Below are positions 56,017 through 64,000 of a stretch of 64,000 nucleotides of DNA, piece by piece. Below the pieces are notes generated by a model, which saw only the letters and a list, made by a program, of their open reading frames with translations, had not been told where the DNA came from and did not search any database. How positions within the stretch are numbered: the stretch's first letter is position 1; every line of letters starts with the position of its first letter. Location of the stretch: the NCBI RefSeq assembly GCF_014595955.1, contig NZ_JABVCF010000004.1, positions 327,277-391,276 on the forward strand, written 5' to 3'. The DNA comes from Pseudaminobacter soli (ex Zhang et al. 2022) (GTDB taxonomy: Bacteria > Pseudomonadota > Alphaproteobacteria > Rhizobiales > Rhizobiaceae). A program made the position numbers and the translations under genes.

Positions 56017-57363
56017 TCAGGCCAGCAGCGCCTTCAGCCTAAGGCTGTCCCGCAGAAGGCCGATCGTCGTTTGCGCGCAAGCGGGTCGGCCGAAAAGATA
56101 GCCTTGCCCGCCCCAGCAGCCGAACTGAGTCAGCCGCTCCGCCTGCCCTTCCTCCTCGATCCCCTCGGCTACGGCTTCCATGCCGAGGCCGTCGCACATC
56201 GCCAGGATGGCTCGGATGATGTGCTCGGATGGCCGGTCTTCGAGGATCGACGAGACGAAGCTGCGGTCGATCTTCAGCTTGTCGAAGTGGAATTCACGCA
56301 GCCGCCCGAGCGAGGAAAGGCCGGTCCCGAAATCGTCGAGCGCCACTCTTATCCCGCAGCGGCGAAGATCCTCTATGATCTTTGCCGCCGAGCAGGGATC
56401 GCTCATCAGGCCGGTTTCGGTGATCTCGATCTCCAACCGCCTCGGGTCGAAGCCGGTTCGATCGAGGATCGTGAGGATGTGCAGCCCGGTGTTCTGATCC
56501 ACCAACTGTGACGGCGAGAGATTGAACGACAGGAACAGGTCGTCCGGCCAGGCACGGGCCGCTTCGGTCGCCTTGCGCAGGACGAGTTGCGCCAGCGGCC
56601 CGATGATGCCGCGCTCCTCGGCGATCGGGATGAACACGGCCGGCGAAACCGGGCCAAGGTCCGGGTCCGACCACCGCGCCAGGGTTTCGAAGCCGCGGAT
56701 TTGCCGCATCTTCAGGTCGATGATGGGCTGGAAGTGCGGTTCGACCTCGCCGGCCGCCACGGCTCGGCGCAGCGCCTGCTCGATGCGCGTCACGCGCATG
56801 GCCGCCTCTTCCATCTCGCGGGTATAGACCACCACCCGGCCGCGGCCGCTGCGCTTGGCCTGATAGAGGGCGCTTTCCGCCTTATCGACGAGGATCTCGG
56901 TGGTCTCGTCGCCGAAGTAGAACAGGGAGCAGCCGACCGAAGCCGATAGCCGCGCCATGCGGTCACCCACATCGTAAGGTGCGGACAGGATTTCGATCAG
57001 CATCCTGGCGCGATCCGCGGCAGCCTCCTCGGAAAAAACCATCGGGTAGAGGAAGGCAAATTCGTCCGGCCCCACCCGGGCGACGCTGGCTCCCGACTCC
57101 ATCGCGGCACGCAGGCGCATCGCCACCTGGACGAGGATGTCGTCACCTGCCTTGCGCCCGAACAGATCATTGATCGGCTTGAAGCCGTCGAGGTCGACGA
57201 TGCCTATCGCAAAAGGAGCGGGATCGTCGGCCCTGGCCTTTATGAGCCGGCTTACCTTGTCGAAAAAGCGCCGATGGTTGCCCAGCCCCGTCATCGGATC
57301 GGTGAAGGCGAGATCGGTGCCTTCGCTGCGTTCTGGGCCGTCGGCAAAGAACGGCTGCATCAA
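56017..57363 (-). CDS. EAL-domain c-di-GMP phosphodiesterase with degenerate GGDEF domain
   Basis: A 448-residue cytoplasmic protein without membrane segments. The GGDEF domain (about residues 18-175) begins DPMTGLGNHRRFFDKV and has DLDGFKPINDLFG, but the signature reads RVGPDEFAFL, with Pro instead of the second Gly, and the RxxD inhibitory site is absent. The EAL domain (about 195-440) keeps the key residues: FETLARW (EAL as ETL), FNLSPSQLV, EIEITETGL, ALDDFGTGLSSL, KLKIDRSFV, AEGIEEEGQ and QGYLFGRPA. Likely an active phosphodiesterase lowering c-di-GMP. AGGA lies six bases before the ATG. Confidence 0.92.
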   Translation of the reverse strand: MMQPFFADGPERSEGTDLAFTDPMTGLGNHRRFFDKVSRLIKARADDPAPFAIGIVDLDGFKPINDLFGRKAGDDILVQVAMRLRAAMESGASVARVGPDEFAFLYPMVFSEEAAADRARMLIEILSAPYDVGDRMARLSASVGCSLFYFGDETTEILVDKAESALYQAKRSGRGRVVVYTREMEEAAMRVTRIEQALRRAVAAGEVEPHFQPIIDLKMRQIRGFETLARWSDPDLGPVSPAVFIPIAEERGIIGPLAQLVLRKATEAARAWPDDLFLSFNLSPSQLVDQNTGLHILTILDRTGFDPRRLEIEITETGLMSDPCSAAKIIEDLRRCGIRVALDDFGTGLSSLGRLREFHFDKLKIDRSFVSSILEDRPSEHIIRAILAMCDGLGMEAVAEGIEEEGQAERLTQFGCWGGQGYLFGRPACAQTTIGLLRDSLRLKALLA

Positions 57364-57466
57364 ATTTCCTGCAATATCAGTACGTCCGGCGCGAACTGTT
57401 GCAGCAAAACATTGAAGAAAGGTATCGGTTCAGCTGCTGGGGTTGCATCCGCGCCCTGACGCCAGA

Positions 57467-59248
57467 TCAGGATCCGCGCAGCGTATAGATCACGATCGGC
57501 TGATCGGCCGTGCTTTCAACGCGCTCAAGCCAGTCCGGCGCTTTTCCCTTCAGGAGGCCAGCCAATAGCCCGTTCGGAGCCCATTCGGCTATGAATGAAG
57601 TCTCGGGGTTGCCGGGGCAAACCGCCACGATGGATGCCTGCGCGCGCTGCACGACAGCCTTCGCTTCGTCCGGGGCCGCCATCATCACATCGAGCATGGC
57701 GTCGATTCCCCCGGCGTTGCGATGATAGGGGCCTGCCAGCGCGCGATGCGGCGTGTAGGCGAGAACGGAAGAGCCCATATTGGTGATGCCCACCACCGTC
57801 CCCGGCGGTAGGGCCGCGAGCGGCGCGTAATCCGTCTTGGCATAGCATTTGGCTGCTTCTTCATCGTCGCTGGCAGCTTCTGCCGTCGCGGACGACAGTG
57901 CCATCGCGCCGAGTTGCCAGAATAGGTTGGCCGAAACCAGCCACGCGCCGGCCAGCGCAAGCTGCGGGACAAGGCCCCGTGCCTTTTCCGCCCTGCGGCG
58001 GACGACCGCGACCCACGCCGCAAGAGGAATCACCGCCAGCGGGATAGCAAAGGTCGCGCCTCGCAATTGCCAGAATGCGACGAGCACGGCTGCCGCGAGA
58101 AAGGCCGCCGTAAGGGCCCGGTCCCGGTTCCAGCCTTGGCGCGCAAACGTCAACCCTATCAAGATGATCGCTAAGACGGGTGTACCGTAGTAGACGGCGA
58201 GCATCGCCGGGGCGCCGCGCAATGTGCTGAGCAGCGACTGCGCCTCCGATATGTTGTCGATCAGGAAAGACTGGAGACGCGGATCGAGCGAGGCATAGGG
58301 GGCGGCGACGCATTGCGGGAATGCTGACAGAATGGCGACCGCGGCAAGGAAACCCAGTGCTCCGAGCGCAACGAAGCGCCGAAAAGAGGTAGCTCTCAGC
58401 ACGGGGGTCAATGCGATTAGGCAAAGCCCACCCCCGCCGAGCAGCGCAAGCGAGGTCTGCGGAAAGGATAGGGCATCGCAATGGACGGCAAACCGGTCGC
58501 GCATGGGCGACGTCACCGCCAGCGCAAGCGCGCTGGAGATGGCGAAACCCGCGCCATAGTTGCGCGCAAGCCGCACATTCGCTTCACCCCCAGATAGGAA
58601 GCAGAGGGCCGCGATCGCACAGGCGACCGCGACGTAGGGCGCCGTCTCCATGCCGACCGCCAGCATCAGCCCCGCGCAGGTGCCCGCCAGCCACCCTGCC
58701 GGACCGGACCTGCGCGCCCCGATCAGAAACAGCAGTGTCGCCAACGTCAGCGTCAGCTGAACATTATGATGGTCGATCGCGCCCGGTCGAAAGACGTTAA
58801 TGAAATGGAGCGCCAAACCGCCGAGCGCAGCGGCCGGCAATTGAGCGGCGGCTCCTCCGATCTGGCGCGTGGCACGGATGATGAGGAAGAGCGAGAGCGC
58901 AAACAGCGCGGTCGGCCAGATGACCAACGCTGCAGTCTCGCCAAAGAGTGCCACTAGCAGCGCAAGCGGGGCGTCCACCAGCCGCGACCAGTGCATGGGA
59001 AAGCCGCCTTCCAGCCCCATGCGGTACTGCGTCATGTCGAACCAGCCCTGCCCGCCGAGCAGGTCGCGCACCTGCACGAGCCGCAGCACGCTGTCGTTGT
59101 CGCCGCCGCTGTTGGCGAGCGATGGAAAGCCGCGAACGGCATGCAAGATGAGAGGAATGAGCGCGACCACCAGCGCGGCAAGTGCGTCCATGCCGCGAGC
59201 TTCCGTATTTGCCGCGGGAAAATCCGCTGTCGTGGCAGAAGACGTCAT
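57467..59248 (-). CDS. Polytopic GT-C type membrane glycosyltransferase (STT3-like), unknown donor
   Basis: A 593-residue protein with about a dozen hydrophobic helices. The first external loop carries Asp50-Asn-Asp52 (GGDNDSVLRLVQVRD), and a second acidic/His motif Asp159-His-His (FRPGAIDHHNVQ) follows. Both are the catalytic loop layout of GT-C enzymes that use polyprenyl-phosphate sugars, such as STT3-like oligosaccharyltransferases. The C-terminal 130 residues form a soluble domain (ASDDEEAAKCYAKTDYAPL onward). It diverges from a cluster with a polyprenyl-phosphate glycosyltransferase and a small flippase-like gene, so a shared glycan path is likely by inference. Confidence 0.75.
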   Translation of the reverse strand: MTSSATTADFPAANTEARGMDALAALVVALIPLILHAVRGFPSLANSGGDNDSVLRLVQVRDLLGGQGWFDMTQYRMGLEGGFPMHWSRLVDAPLALLVALFGETAALVIWPTALFALSLFLIIRATRQIGGAAAQLPAAALGGLALHFINVFRPGAIDHHNVQLTLTLATLLFLIGARRSGPAGWLAGTCAGLMLAVGMETAPYVAVACAIAALCFLSGGEANVRLARNYGAGFAISSALALAVTSPMRDRFAVHCDALSFPQTSLALLGGGGLCLIALTPVLRATSFRRFVALGALGFLAAVAILSAFPQCVAAPYASLDPRLQSFLIDNISEAQSLLSTLRGAPAMLAVYYGTPVLAIILIGLTFARQGWNRDRALTAAFLAAAVLVAFWQLRGATFAIPLAVIPLAAWVAVVRRRAEKARGLVPQLALAGAWLVSANLFWQLGAMALSSATAEAASDDEEAAKCYAKTDYAPLAALPPGTVVGITNMGSSVLAYTPHRALAGPYHRNAGGIDAMLDVMMAAPDEAKAVVQRAQASIVAVCPGNPETSFIAEWAPNGLLAGLLKGKAPDWLERVESTADQPIVIYTLRGS

Positions 59249-59500
59249 GTGGATTGCCCGAGTATTCGTGAAGTACCCGCTAACGCGTCAAGGTAAATAT
59301 TGTGCAAATTGTTAACGGTAAAGCTCGCGCTTGGCTAACCGCGCCTTAACTGCTTCGACGTATGGTCACGGCATATCCGTTCTTGCGCTAGCCGTTACCG
59401 ACGAGGACGCAGAGCGATTACGGCAGACAACTGCTGAAAGCTGCCATGAGCGTCAAGGTCGGGCCCGTGCTGATTAAGGTGAAGCGACCGGTGGGGGTAC

Positions 59501-60490
59501 ATGATGGCGCATGCGATTGGCCGAGACCCGTCAGTGGCCGTGCTTCTGCCTTGCTATAACGAAGAACTCACTATCGGCGATGTGGTAGCGCGATTTCGCG
59601 AAACGCTCCCCACTGCCGTGATCTACGTGTACGACAACAACTCCAGCGATCTGACGGCGCCCAAGGCCCGGGCAGCGGGCGCGATCGTGGTGCGCGAGAC
59701 GCGTCAGGGCAAGGGCAATGTGGTGCGTCGTATGTTCGCCGATATCGACGCCGACATTTATCTAATGGCGGACGGCGACGGAACTTATGCCCCGGAGGAC
59801 GCTCCGCAGCTCATAAACACACTGCTTACCGAGCGCGCGGACATGGTGGTGGGGACCCGGCAAGGGGTCACGAGCGATGCGGGGCGCACCGGCCATGCCT
59901 TCGGCAATCGATTGTTCAACGGGCTCTATAAGCGCCTCTTCGGCCGCGACTTCACCGACATCTTCTCCGGCTATCGCGCGTTCTCGCGACGTTTCGTCAA
60001 AAGTTTTCCGGCAGTGTCCGGCGGTTTTGAGATCGAGACCGAGATGTCGGTGCACGCCTCGCAGCTCAAGCTGCCGGTGGCAGAGATCACTCTAAACTAT
60101 GGCCGACGTCCCGAAGGCTCTTCGTCCAAGCTGTCGACCTATAGGGATGGTGCCAGAATTCTCTGGATGTTCGCTATGCTGATGAAGGAGACACAGCCAC
60201 TGCGCTTCTTCGGCATATTCGCGGCCCTGCTTCTGGCAGCGAGTCTCACCCTGATGATTCCTGTGCTGGTCGAATATTTTGAGACCGGCCTTGTTCCGCG
60301 AATTCCGACCTGGGTCCTTTCCGTAGCGCTCCTGATGCTTTCGATGCTCATGATGGTAACTGGGCTTGTCCTCGACTCCGTGTCGCGGGGGCGCGCTGAG
60401 CAGAAGCGGATTTTCTACCTCAGCATGCGCTCGGCGCGCGCAGCCCGCGCGGAGTCCGGCGCTCCGCATGCCAAGGATCGAACCGTCTGA
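59501..60490 (+). CDS. Family 2 glycosyltransferase, polyprenyl/dolichyl-phosphate sugar synthase-like
   Basis: A 329-residue GT2 enzyme. The catalytic domain (about residues 10-230) shows VAVLLPCYNEELTIGDVV, YVYDNNSSDLT and the metal-binding Asp cluster MADGDGTYAPEDA, plus DIFSGYRAFSRRFVKSFP. Two C-terminal hydrophobic helices (about 240-262 and 272-295) anchor it to the membrane, as in bacterial undecaprenyl-phosphate sugar transferases such as ArnC or GtrB. It probably charges a lipid carrier with one sugar. The spacer of 252 bp upstream, shared with the divergent GT-C gene, should hold its promoter. Confidence 0.88.
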   Translation: MMAHAIGRDPSVAVLLPCYNEELTIGDVVARFRETLPTAVIYVYDNNSSDLTAPKARAAGAIVVRETRQGKGNVVRRMFADIDADIYLMADGDGTYAPEDAPQLINTLLTERADMVVGTRQGVTSDAGRTGHAFGNRLFNGLYKRLFGRDFTDIFSGYRAFSRRFVKSFPAVSGGFEIETEMSVHASQLKLPVAEITLNYGRRPEGSSSKLSTYRDGARILWMFAMLMKETQPLRFFGIFAALLLAASLTLMIPVLVEYFETGLVPRIPTWVLSVALLMLSMLMMVTGLVLDSVSRGRAEQKRIFYLSMRSARAARAESGAPHAKDRTV

Positions 60491-60509
60491 TCTCACTGCG
60501 GAGAATTTC

Positions 60510-61217
60510 GTGAACCGCGAAACGACCAATAGAATCCGCTTCATTCTGGAAGACGTCCTGCCGCCGATCCTACGGGATTCCAGCCTGTTCCGCAGCCTAG
60601 CCACGCTGGTGTGGGGCGACCATATCGGCCGGTTGGCCGCATTTCGCGAAAGGGCAGCATTTCTCACTGCTGAAGAATACGAGACCCTCTACCGCGAGCA
60701 CCCCCGAGTTCATGAAGGCACCGATAATTCGCAAGCCTGCATTGCCCGTATTATCGCCGACACGGTCGGCGATTCAGTTTGCGATGTCGGCTGCGGCACC
60801 GGCATCCTTCTAAAGAAAATCCGCCAGTCGCGGAACTGTACCGGCCGCTTTGTCGGAGTGGATTTCGTTATCGAGGACGCCGCAGCGATCGACGGCATCG
60901 ACTATATGGCCGCCCGTATAGAGGCGTTGCCCTTCGCCGACGGCGAATTCGACACAGTCATATGCACGCATGTCATCGAGCATGTGCTGGACTACCGGCG
61001 GGCAATCGCCGAATTGCGCCGCATCGCGCGCAAGCGGCTTATCATCGTGGTGCCGCGCGAACGCGAATATCTCTATTCATTCAATCCGCACTTCAATTTC
61101 TTCCCCTACCCGCACTCGTTCCTGCGAGCGATGCATCCCGTTCCCAAAGACCATGTCTGCGTGAATATCGGTCGCGACATTTACTACTGTGAGGATCGGC
61201 TGGAGGCCCAATGCTGA
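60510..61217 (+). CDS. Class I SAM-dependent methyltransferase
   Basis: A 235-residue methyltransferase. The GTG at 60510 with CGGAG six bases upstream is preferred; an ATG at 60468 would overlap the glycosyltransferase by 23 bp and has no ribosome binding site. SAM motif I is VCDVGCGTGILLKKI, followed by GRFVGVDFVIED and ARIEALPFADGEFDTVICTHVIEHVLDYRRAIAELRR, the Methyltransf_11 pattern. The C-terminal part (FNPHFNFFPYPHSFLRAMH) is specific to this group. Position between a lipid-sugar synthase and a small flippase-like gene suggests that it methylates a glycan or its precursor. Confidence 0.86.
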   Translation: MNRETTNRIRFILEDVLPPILRDSSLFRSLATLVWGDHIGRLAAFRERAAFLTAEEYETLYREHPRVHEGTDNSQACIARIIADTVGDSVCDVGCGTGILLKKIRQSRNCTGRFVGVDFVIEDAAAIDGIDYMAARIEALPFADGEFDTVICTHVIEHVLDYRRAIAELRRIARKRLIIVVPREREYLYSFNPHFNFFPYPHSFLRAMHPVPKDHVCVNIGRDIYYCEDRLEAQC

Positions 61218-61570
61218 GCTTGCCTCTTCCCGTTCTCGCCGGCCTGATCCTTACTCCCTTGCTGATATCGGCAGGCCAAATCCTCTTCAAACTGACGAGT
61301 GCACGCGTTGGCGACGTTGGTACCGCCAGCCTAATCGCCATCATGTTCGATCCCTATCTGATCGCCGCCTTCGCGATTTATGGCATCGGCACGGTCGTTT
61401 GGGTCTACGTCTTGAGATCCGTACCTCTGATTGTCGCATATCCGTTCATGGCGCTAAGCTTCTGCGCGGTGCCGTTGCTGGCATGGGGTCTATTGGGCGA
61501 AACGCTCAGTTTCCGATACGCATTCGGTGCAACTCTGATCGTGGCCGGCTTGATCGTCATCAATTCCTGA
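61211..61570 (+). CDS. Small multidrug-resistance/EamA-like membrane protein, ArnE/ArnF-like
   Basis: A 119-residue protein with four transmembrane helices (about residues 5-25, 40-62, 68-90, 98-118). The motif VPLIVAYPFMALSFCAVPLLAWGLLGETL followed by GATLIVAGLIVINS is that of SMR/EamA half-size transporters. ArnE/ArnF, which flip undecaprenyl-phosphate-aminoarabinose, belong to the same group. The ATG overlaps the methyltransferase gene by 7 bp, so they are cotranslated. With a GT2 lipid-sugar synthase upstream, a flippase role is more likely than drug efflux. Confidence 0.85.
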   Translation: MLSLPLPVLAGLILTPLLISAGQILFKLTSARVGDVGTASLIAIMFDPYLIAAFAIYGIGTVVWVYVLRSVPLIVAYPFMALSFCAVPLLAWGLLGETLSFRYAFGATLIVAGLIVINS

Positions 61571-61677
61571 TCATCCTGTTCTAGCCTGCCCTTTCTAGTC
61601 CTTGACAGACCGGAGGACGCCCCGCCATCTCTCTCGCAACGAGGCGGGCAACAGTCCGCGAAACGCAGAGACGAGAA

Positions 61678-62619
61678 ATGGCCCTTCGCATCGCCATCCA
61701 GATGGACCACATCGCCACCGTCAATATCGCCGGCGACACGACCTTCGCGCTAGCGCTGGAGGCGCAGCGGCGCGGTCATTCTCTCTACCACTACACGCCA
61801 GACCGTCTGAGCCAGTCGGACGGAAAGGTTTTTGCACGGGTCGAGGAACTCGCTGTCCGTGACGAGAAGGGCAACCACTTCACGCTCGGCGAACAGGTCC
61901 GAACCGACCTGTCGGAAATGGACGTGGTGCTGCTCAGGCAGGATCCGCCCTTCGACATGAACTACATCACCACCACCCACATTCTCGAACGTATCCACCC
62001 GAAGACGCTGGTCGTGAACGATCCTGCCTGGGTGCGAAACAGCCCGGAGAAGATCTTCGTCACCGAATTCCCGGACCTGATGCCGGAGACGCTCATCACC
62101 AAGGATCCGCGCGAGGTCGACGACTTCCGCCGCAAGCACGGCGACATCATCGTCAAGCCGCTCTACGGAAACGGCGGCGCCGGCATCTTCCACCTGCATG
62201 AAGCCGACCGCAATCTGGCATCTCTGCTGGAGATGTTCGCGCAGATGTTCCGCGAGCCGTTCATTGTGCAGCAATACCTCAAGGAGGTGCGCAAAGGCGA
62301 CAAGCGCATCATCCTGATCGACGGCGAGCCGGTCGGCGCGATCAACCGCGTCCCGGCCGAGCACGATTCGCGCTCCAACATGCATGTCGGCGGCCGCGCC
62401 GAGAAGACCGAACTCACCGCGCGCGAGCGCGAGATCTGCGAGCGCATCGGCCCCTCGCTGAGGGAGCGTGGCTTCGTGCTGGTCGGCATCGACGTGATTG
62501 GCGACTATCTCACCGAGATCAACGTCACCTCGCCCACCGGGATCCGCGAAGTGAAGCGCTTCGGCGGGGCCGACATCGCCGCGCTGTTCTGGGACGCGGT
62601 GGAGGCGAAGCGCGGCTGA
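61678..62619 (+). CDS. gshB: Glutathione synthetase
   Basis: ATP-dependent ligase joining gamma-glutamylcysteine and glycine, the last step of glutathione synthesis; 313 residues, close to the E. coli enzyme. The N-terminus [21 protein letters not shown] is the family form. ATP-grasp motifs: [38 protein letters not shown] (glycine-rich lid) and [29 protein letters not shown] with the metal-binding Glu and Asn. It lies 107 bp after the flippase-like gene on the same strand but is functionally unrelated. Confidence 0.97.
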   Translation: MALRIAIQMDHIATVNIAGDTTFALALEAQRRGHSLYHYTPDRLSQSDGKVFARVEELAVRDEKGNHFTLGEQVRTDLSEMDVVLLRQDPPFDMNYITTTHILERIHPKTLVVNDPAWVRNSPEKIFVTEFPDLMPETLITKDPREVDDFRRKHGDIIVKPLYGNGGAGIFHLHEADRNLASLLEMFAQMFREPFIVQQYLKEVRKGDKRIILIDGEPVGAINRVPAEHDSRSNMHVGGRAEKTELTAREREICERIGPSLRERGFVLVGIDVIGDYLTEINVTSPTGIREVKRFGGADIAALFWDAVEAKRG

Positions 62620-62697
62620 TCATTTTTGCGCGCAGCTGTCGGAGTCCGCCTCCCAGGCGCGTCCTAGCGGCAGTATTGCAAACCAAGGAGATGGTCC

Positions 62698-63174
62698 ATG
62701 AGTGCCAGCCAGCAACCCGCCGACAGCCGCGAGCTCGTTCTCACCCGACTCATAGACGCACCCCGTGAGAAGGTGTGGCGCTGCTGGACCGAACCGGAAC
62801 TGATGAAGTTGTGGTTCGTGCCGAAACCATGGACGATCGCCGGCGCCCAGGTCGACCTGAGGCCCGGAGGCAAGAGTAGCGTGATCATGCGCGACCCCGA
62901 CGGCAACGAATACCCCAACCACGGTCTCTATCTGGAAGTGGTGCCGAACGAGAAGCTGGTGTTCACCGACGCCTTCACGGATGCTTGGACGCCGTCGCAA
63001 AAACCCTTCTTCACGGGCGTGCTCACCTTCGAGGACGAGGGCGGCAAGACGCGTTACACCGCACGCGCCCTGCACTGGACCGACGAGGACCGCGAGGCGC
63101 ACGAGAAGATGGGCTTTCACGAGGGCTGGGGCAAATGCGCCGAGCAGTTGGAAGAGGTCGCGAAGACGCTCTGA
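62698..63174 (+). CDS. SRPBCC / AHSA1 family protein
   Basis: A 158-residue START-fold protein (polyketide cyclase/AHSA1 group). It starts with the diagnostic VLTRLIDAPREKVWRCWTEPELMKLWFVPKPWTI (about residues 18-50) and continues with DLRPGGKSSVIMRDPDGNEYPN and GWGKCAEQLEEV at the C-terminus. AAGGAGATGG precedes the ATG. The family binds hydrophobic ligands or serves stress functions; no specific role can be assigned. It follows gshB by 78 bp. Confidence 0.9.
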   Translation: MSASQQPADSRELVLTRLIDAPREKVWRCWTEPELMKLWFVPKPWTIAGAQVDLRPGGKSSVIMRDPDGNEYPNHGLYLEVVPNEKLVFTDAFTDAWTPSQKPFFTGVLTFEDEGGKTRYTARALHWTDEDREAHEKMGFHEGWGKCAEQLEEVAKTL

Positions 63175-63329
63175 CCGGGACGATCTTTGCAAGATCTACC
63201 GTGCGCTTGGCCGATTGCACCTAAAAAATGTTCCGGTAATGTTCTTGCCGCTGCGTGGCGATTATATACTTGACAAACCCGGCCTGTCGGAGAAGCATCT
63301 TCCCATCCAAAGATGGGAGGGTGAGTGCA

Positions 63330-63581
63330 ATGAAGATTACAGTTCAGCGCGAGTCTAAGAGAGACCGCAGCGTGAGTGCGGAAGCAACGGTCGTCCCCAA
63401 CTCACAGCGCGACGGCTACGACTTGATTTGGAAAAAGAAGGGCAACACTTTCCGCATCGACTTGGACTCCGCTCTCATGGAGCGGAGCCGACTCGAAAAG
63501 GAGAGAAAGAAGTCGAAGCAAGCGAAGATAGATAGGCTCTTTGACGCGATGAAGGAGTCGATGTGCGCTCAAGGCCTGTGA
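63330..63581 (+). CDS. Hypothetical small basic protein
   Basis: An 83-residue protein that I do not recognise. The start at ATG 63330 follows GGAGGGTGAG at good spacing. The sequence is rich in Lys, Arg and Ser with a charged helix (SRLEKERKKSKQAKIDRL) near residues 57-74, no membrane segment and no signal. Codon use is more AT-rich than that of its neighbours, and TTGACA (63270) lies upstream as a possible -35. Its stop codon is directly next to the left end of an IS21-family element. It could be a resident accessory gene or part of a transferred segment. Confidence 0.6.
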   Translation: MKITVQRESKRDRSVSAEATVVPNSQRDGYDLIWKKKGNTFRIDLDSALMERSRLEKERKKSKQAKIDRLFDAMKESMCAQGL

Positions 63582-63582
63582 A

Positions 63583-63637
63583 TCGGCGTGCAATTTTGAC
63601 CCCTTAGCAGGGAGGATCGGCGTCCAAAATTGACCCC
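63583..63637 (+). repeat. Two 21-bp direct repeats at the IS21 left end
   Basis: TCGGCGTGCAATTTTGACCCC-type units at 63583-63603 and 63617-63637 differ at four positions (the second has CCAAAA where the first has GCAATT). Repeated sites of this kind at IS21 ends bind the transposase IstA. Confidence 0.8.
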
Positions 63638-63693
63638 CCTCATTCAGTCGATCAGCAACCATCCGTTTGTTTCGGCGAGCGGATGGAGAGGGG

Positions 63694-64000
63694 ATGAAGT
63701 CAGTGGATACGATCGCCCGGGTCCGGCGTGCGTTTTATGTTCAAGGATGGTCGCTGAAGCGGATCAGCCGCGAGCTGCATGTGTCGCGCAACACGGTGCG
63801 CCGGATATTGCGGTCCGACGAGACCTCCTTCTCCTACGAGCGTGAGCGCCAGCCGCAGCCGAAGATCGGGCCCTGGCAGGTGCAGCTTGATGCTCTGCTC
63901 GACGGCAACGACGCGAAGCAGAGGCGCGAGCGCCTGACGCTGATCCGCATCTATGAGGAACTGCGGGCGCTGGGCTACGAGGGCAGCTACGACGCGATCC
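63694..64000 (+). CDS. istA: IS21 family transposase IstA, N-terminal part
   Basis: The first 102 residues of IstA. The frame opens at ATG 63694 after GGAGAGGGG and runs to the window edge. The helix-turn-helix DNA-binding segment WSLKRISRELHVSRNTVRRIL (about residues 19-39) is characteristic of IS21 IstA, which binds the terminal repeats and carries the integrase core further downstream. The frame is uninterrupted as far as it can be seen. Confidence 0.9.
   Translation, partial: MKSVDTIARVRRAFYVQGWSLKRISRELHVSRNTVRRILRSDETSFSYERERQPQPKIGPWQVQLDALLDGNDAKQRRERLTLIRIYEELRALGYEGSYDAI

Larger units (their letters stand above)
63583..64000 (+). mobile_element. IS21-family insertion sequence, left end (cut by window edge)
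   Basis: The left part of an IS21-type element, with terminal repeats (63583-63637) followed by the start of istA. The typical IS21 terminal word is seen as TGCAATTTTGACCCC from 63589. The right part with istB and the right end lies beyond the window, so completeness cannot be judged, and no target duplication can be checked. Confidence 0.85.

Noticed and set aside
61211..61570. Small multidrug efflux pump
   Set aside because: The fold is SMR-like, but overlap with a lipid-sugar synthase/methyltransferase operon fits an ArnE/F-like flippase better; kept only as an alternative.

Overview
The window reads as chromosome of a GC-rich alphaproteobacterium of the order Hyphomicrobiales (Rhizobiales), most likely a Phyllobacteriaceae/Mesorhizobium-type organism. 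This is inferred from several things: the split rhamnose locus in the Rhizobium leguminosarum order (rhaRSTPQUK diverging from rhaDI), a rhizobial PmtA phospholipid methyltransferase, a DUF6867 gene beside a liv transporter, an Irr-type iron box next to bacterioferritin, an alphaproteobacterial RpoH promoter before dnaK, and repeated GC-rich intergenic palindromes. No species can be named from sequence reading alone.

Layout. 1-4857 (minus): a branched-chain amino-acid type ABC transporter, livHMGF plus DUF6867 plus the start of its substrate-binding protein. 5182-9160: a 4-hydroxyproline catabolic operon (epimerase, D-hydroxyproline dehydrogenase, pyrroline-4-hydroxy-2-carboxylate deaminase) divergent from a GntR/FCD regulator, with a palindromic operator candidate between them. 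9259-10371: bacterioferritin and Bfd with an Irr box. 10372-20442: single genes: a ferredoxin-reductase-like flavoprotein, a TCR/Tet efflux pump, a DegT/DnrJ aminotransferase, a D-erythronate dehydrogenase, a VapBC-like pair whose toxin seems to have lost its start, TypA/BipA, a membrane heme/2Fe-2S/adenylate cyclase fusion and a GNAT protein.

20554-31993 is a complete L-rhamnose uptake and breakdown locus. 32327-38044 is a second, uncharacterised sugar or sugar-acid locus: GntR/FCD regulator, mandelate-racemase-type dehydratase and isomerase/epimerase on one strand; a second isomerase/epimerase and a Gfo/Idh/MocA dehydrogenase on the other. Two TGGT-N3-ACCA sites lie in the shared promoter region. 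Both loci are rich in long inverted repeats placed between genes.

38427-51714: queG, an SDR, tRNA-Leu(CAG) with promoter and terminator, manC, a SleB-type cell-wall hydrolase lipoprotein, DoxX, then phospholipid genes (pmtA, pgpA, a CDP-alcohol phosphatidyltransferase) lying around and between dnaJ and dnaK, then a Gfo/Idh dehydrogenase and an RlpA-like protein. 51747-55914 (minus): a De Ley-Doudoroff-type galactose operon (SDR dehydrogenase, KDGal kinase, KDPGal aldolase) that continues into an MBL hydrolase and an ATP-grasp protein of unknown role. 56017-61570: an EAL protein with a degenerate GGDEF domain, then a probable lipid-linked glycan module (GT-C enzyme, polyprenyl-phosphate glycosyltransferase, methyltransferase, small flippase-like protein). 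61678-64000: gshB, an AHSA1 protein, a small orphan gene and the left end of an IS21-family element cut by the window edge.
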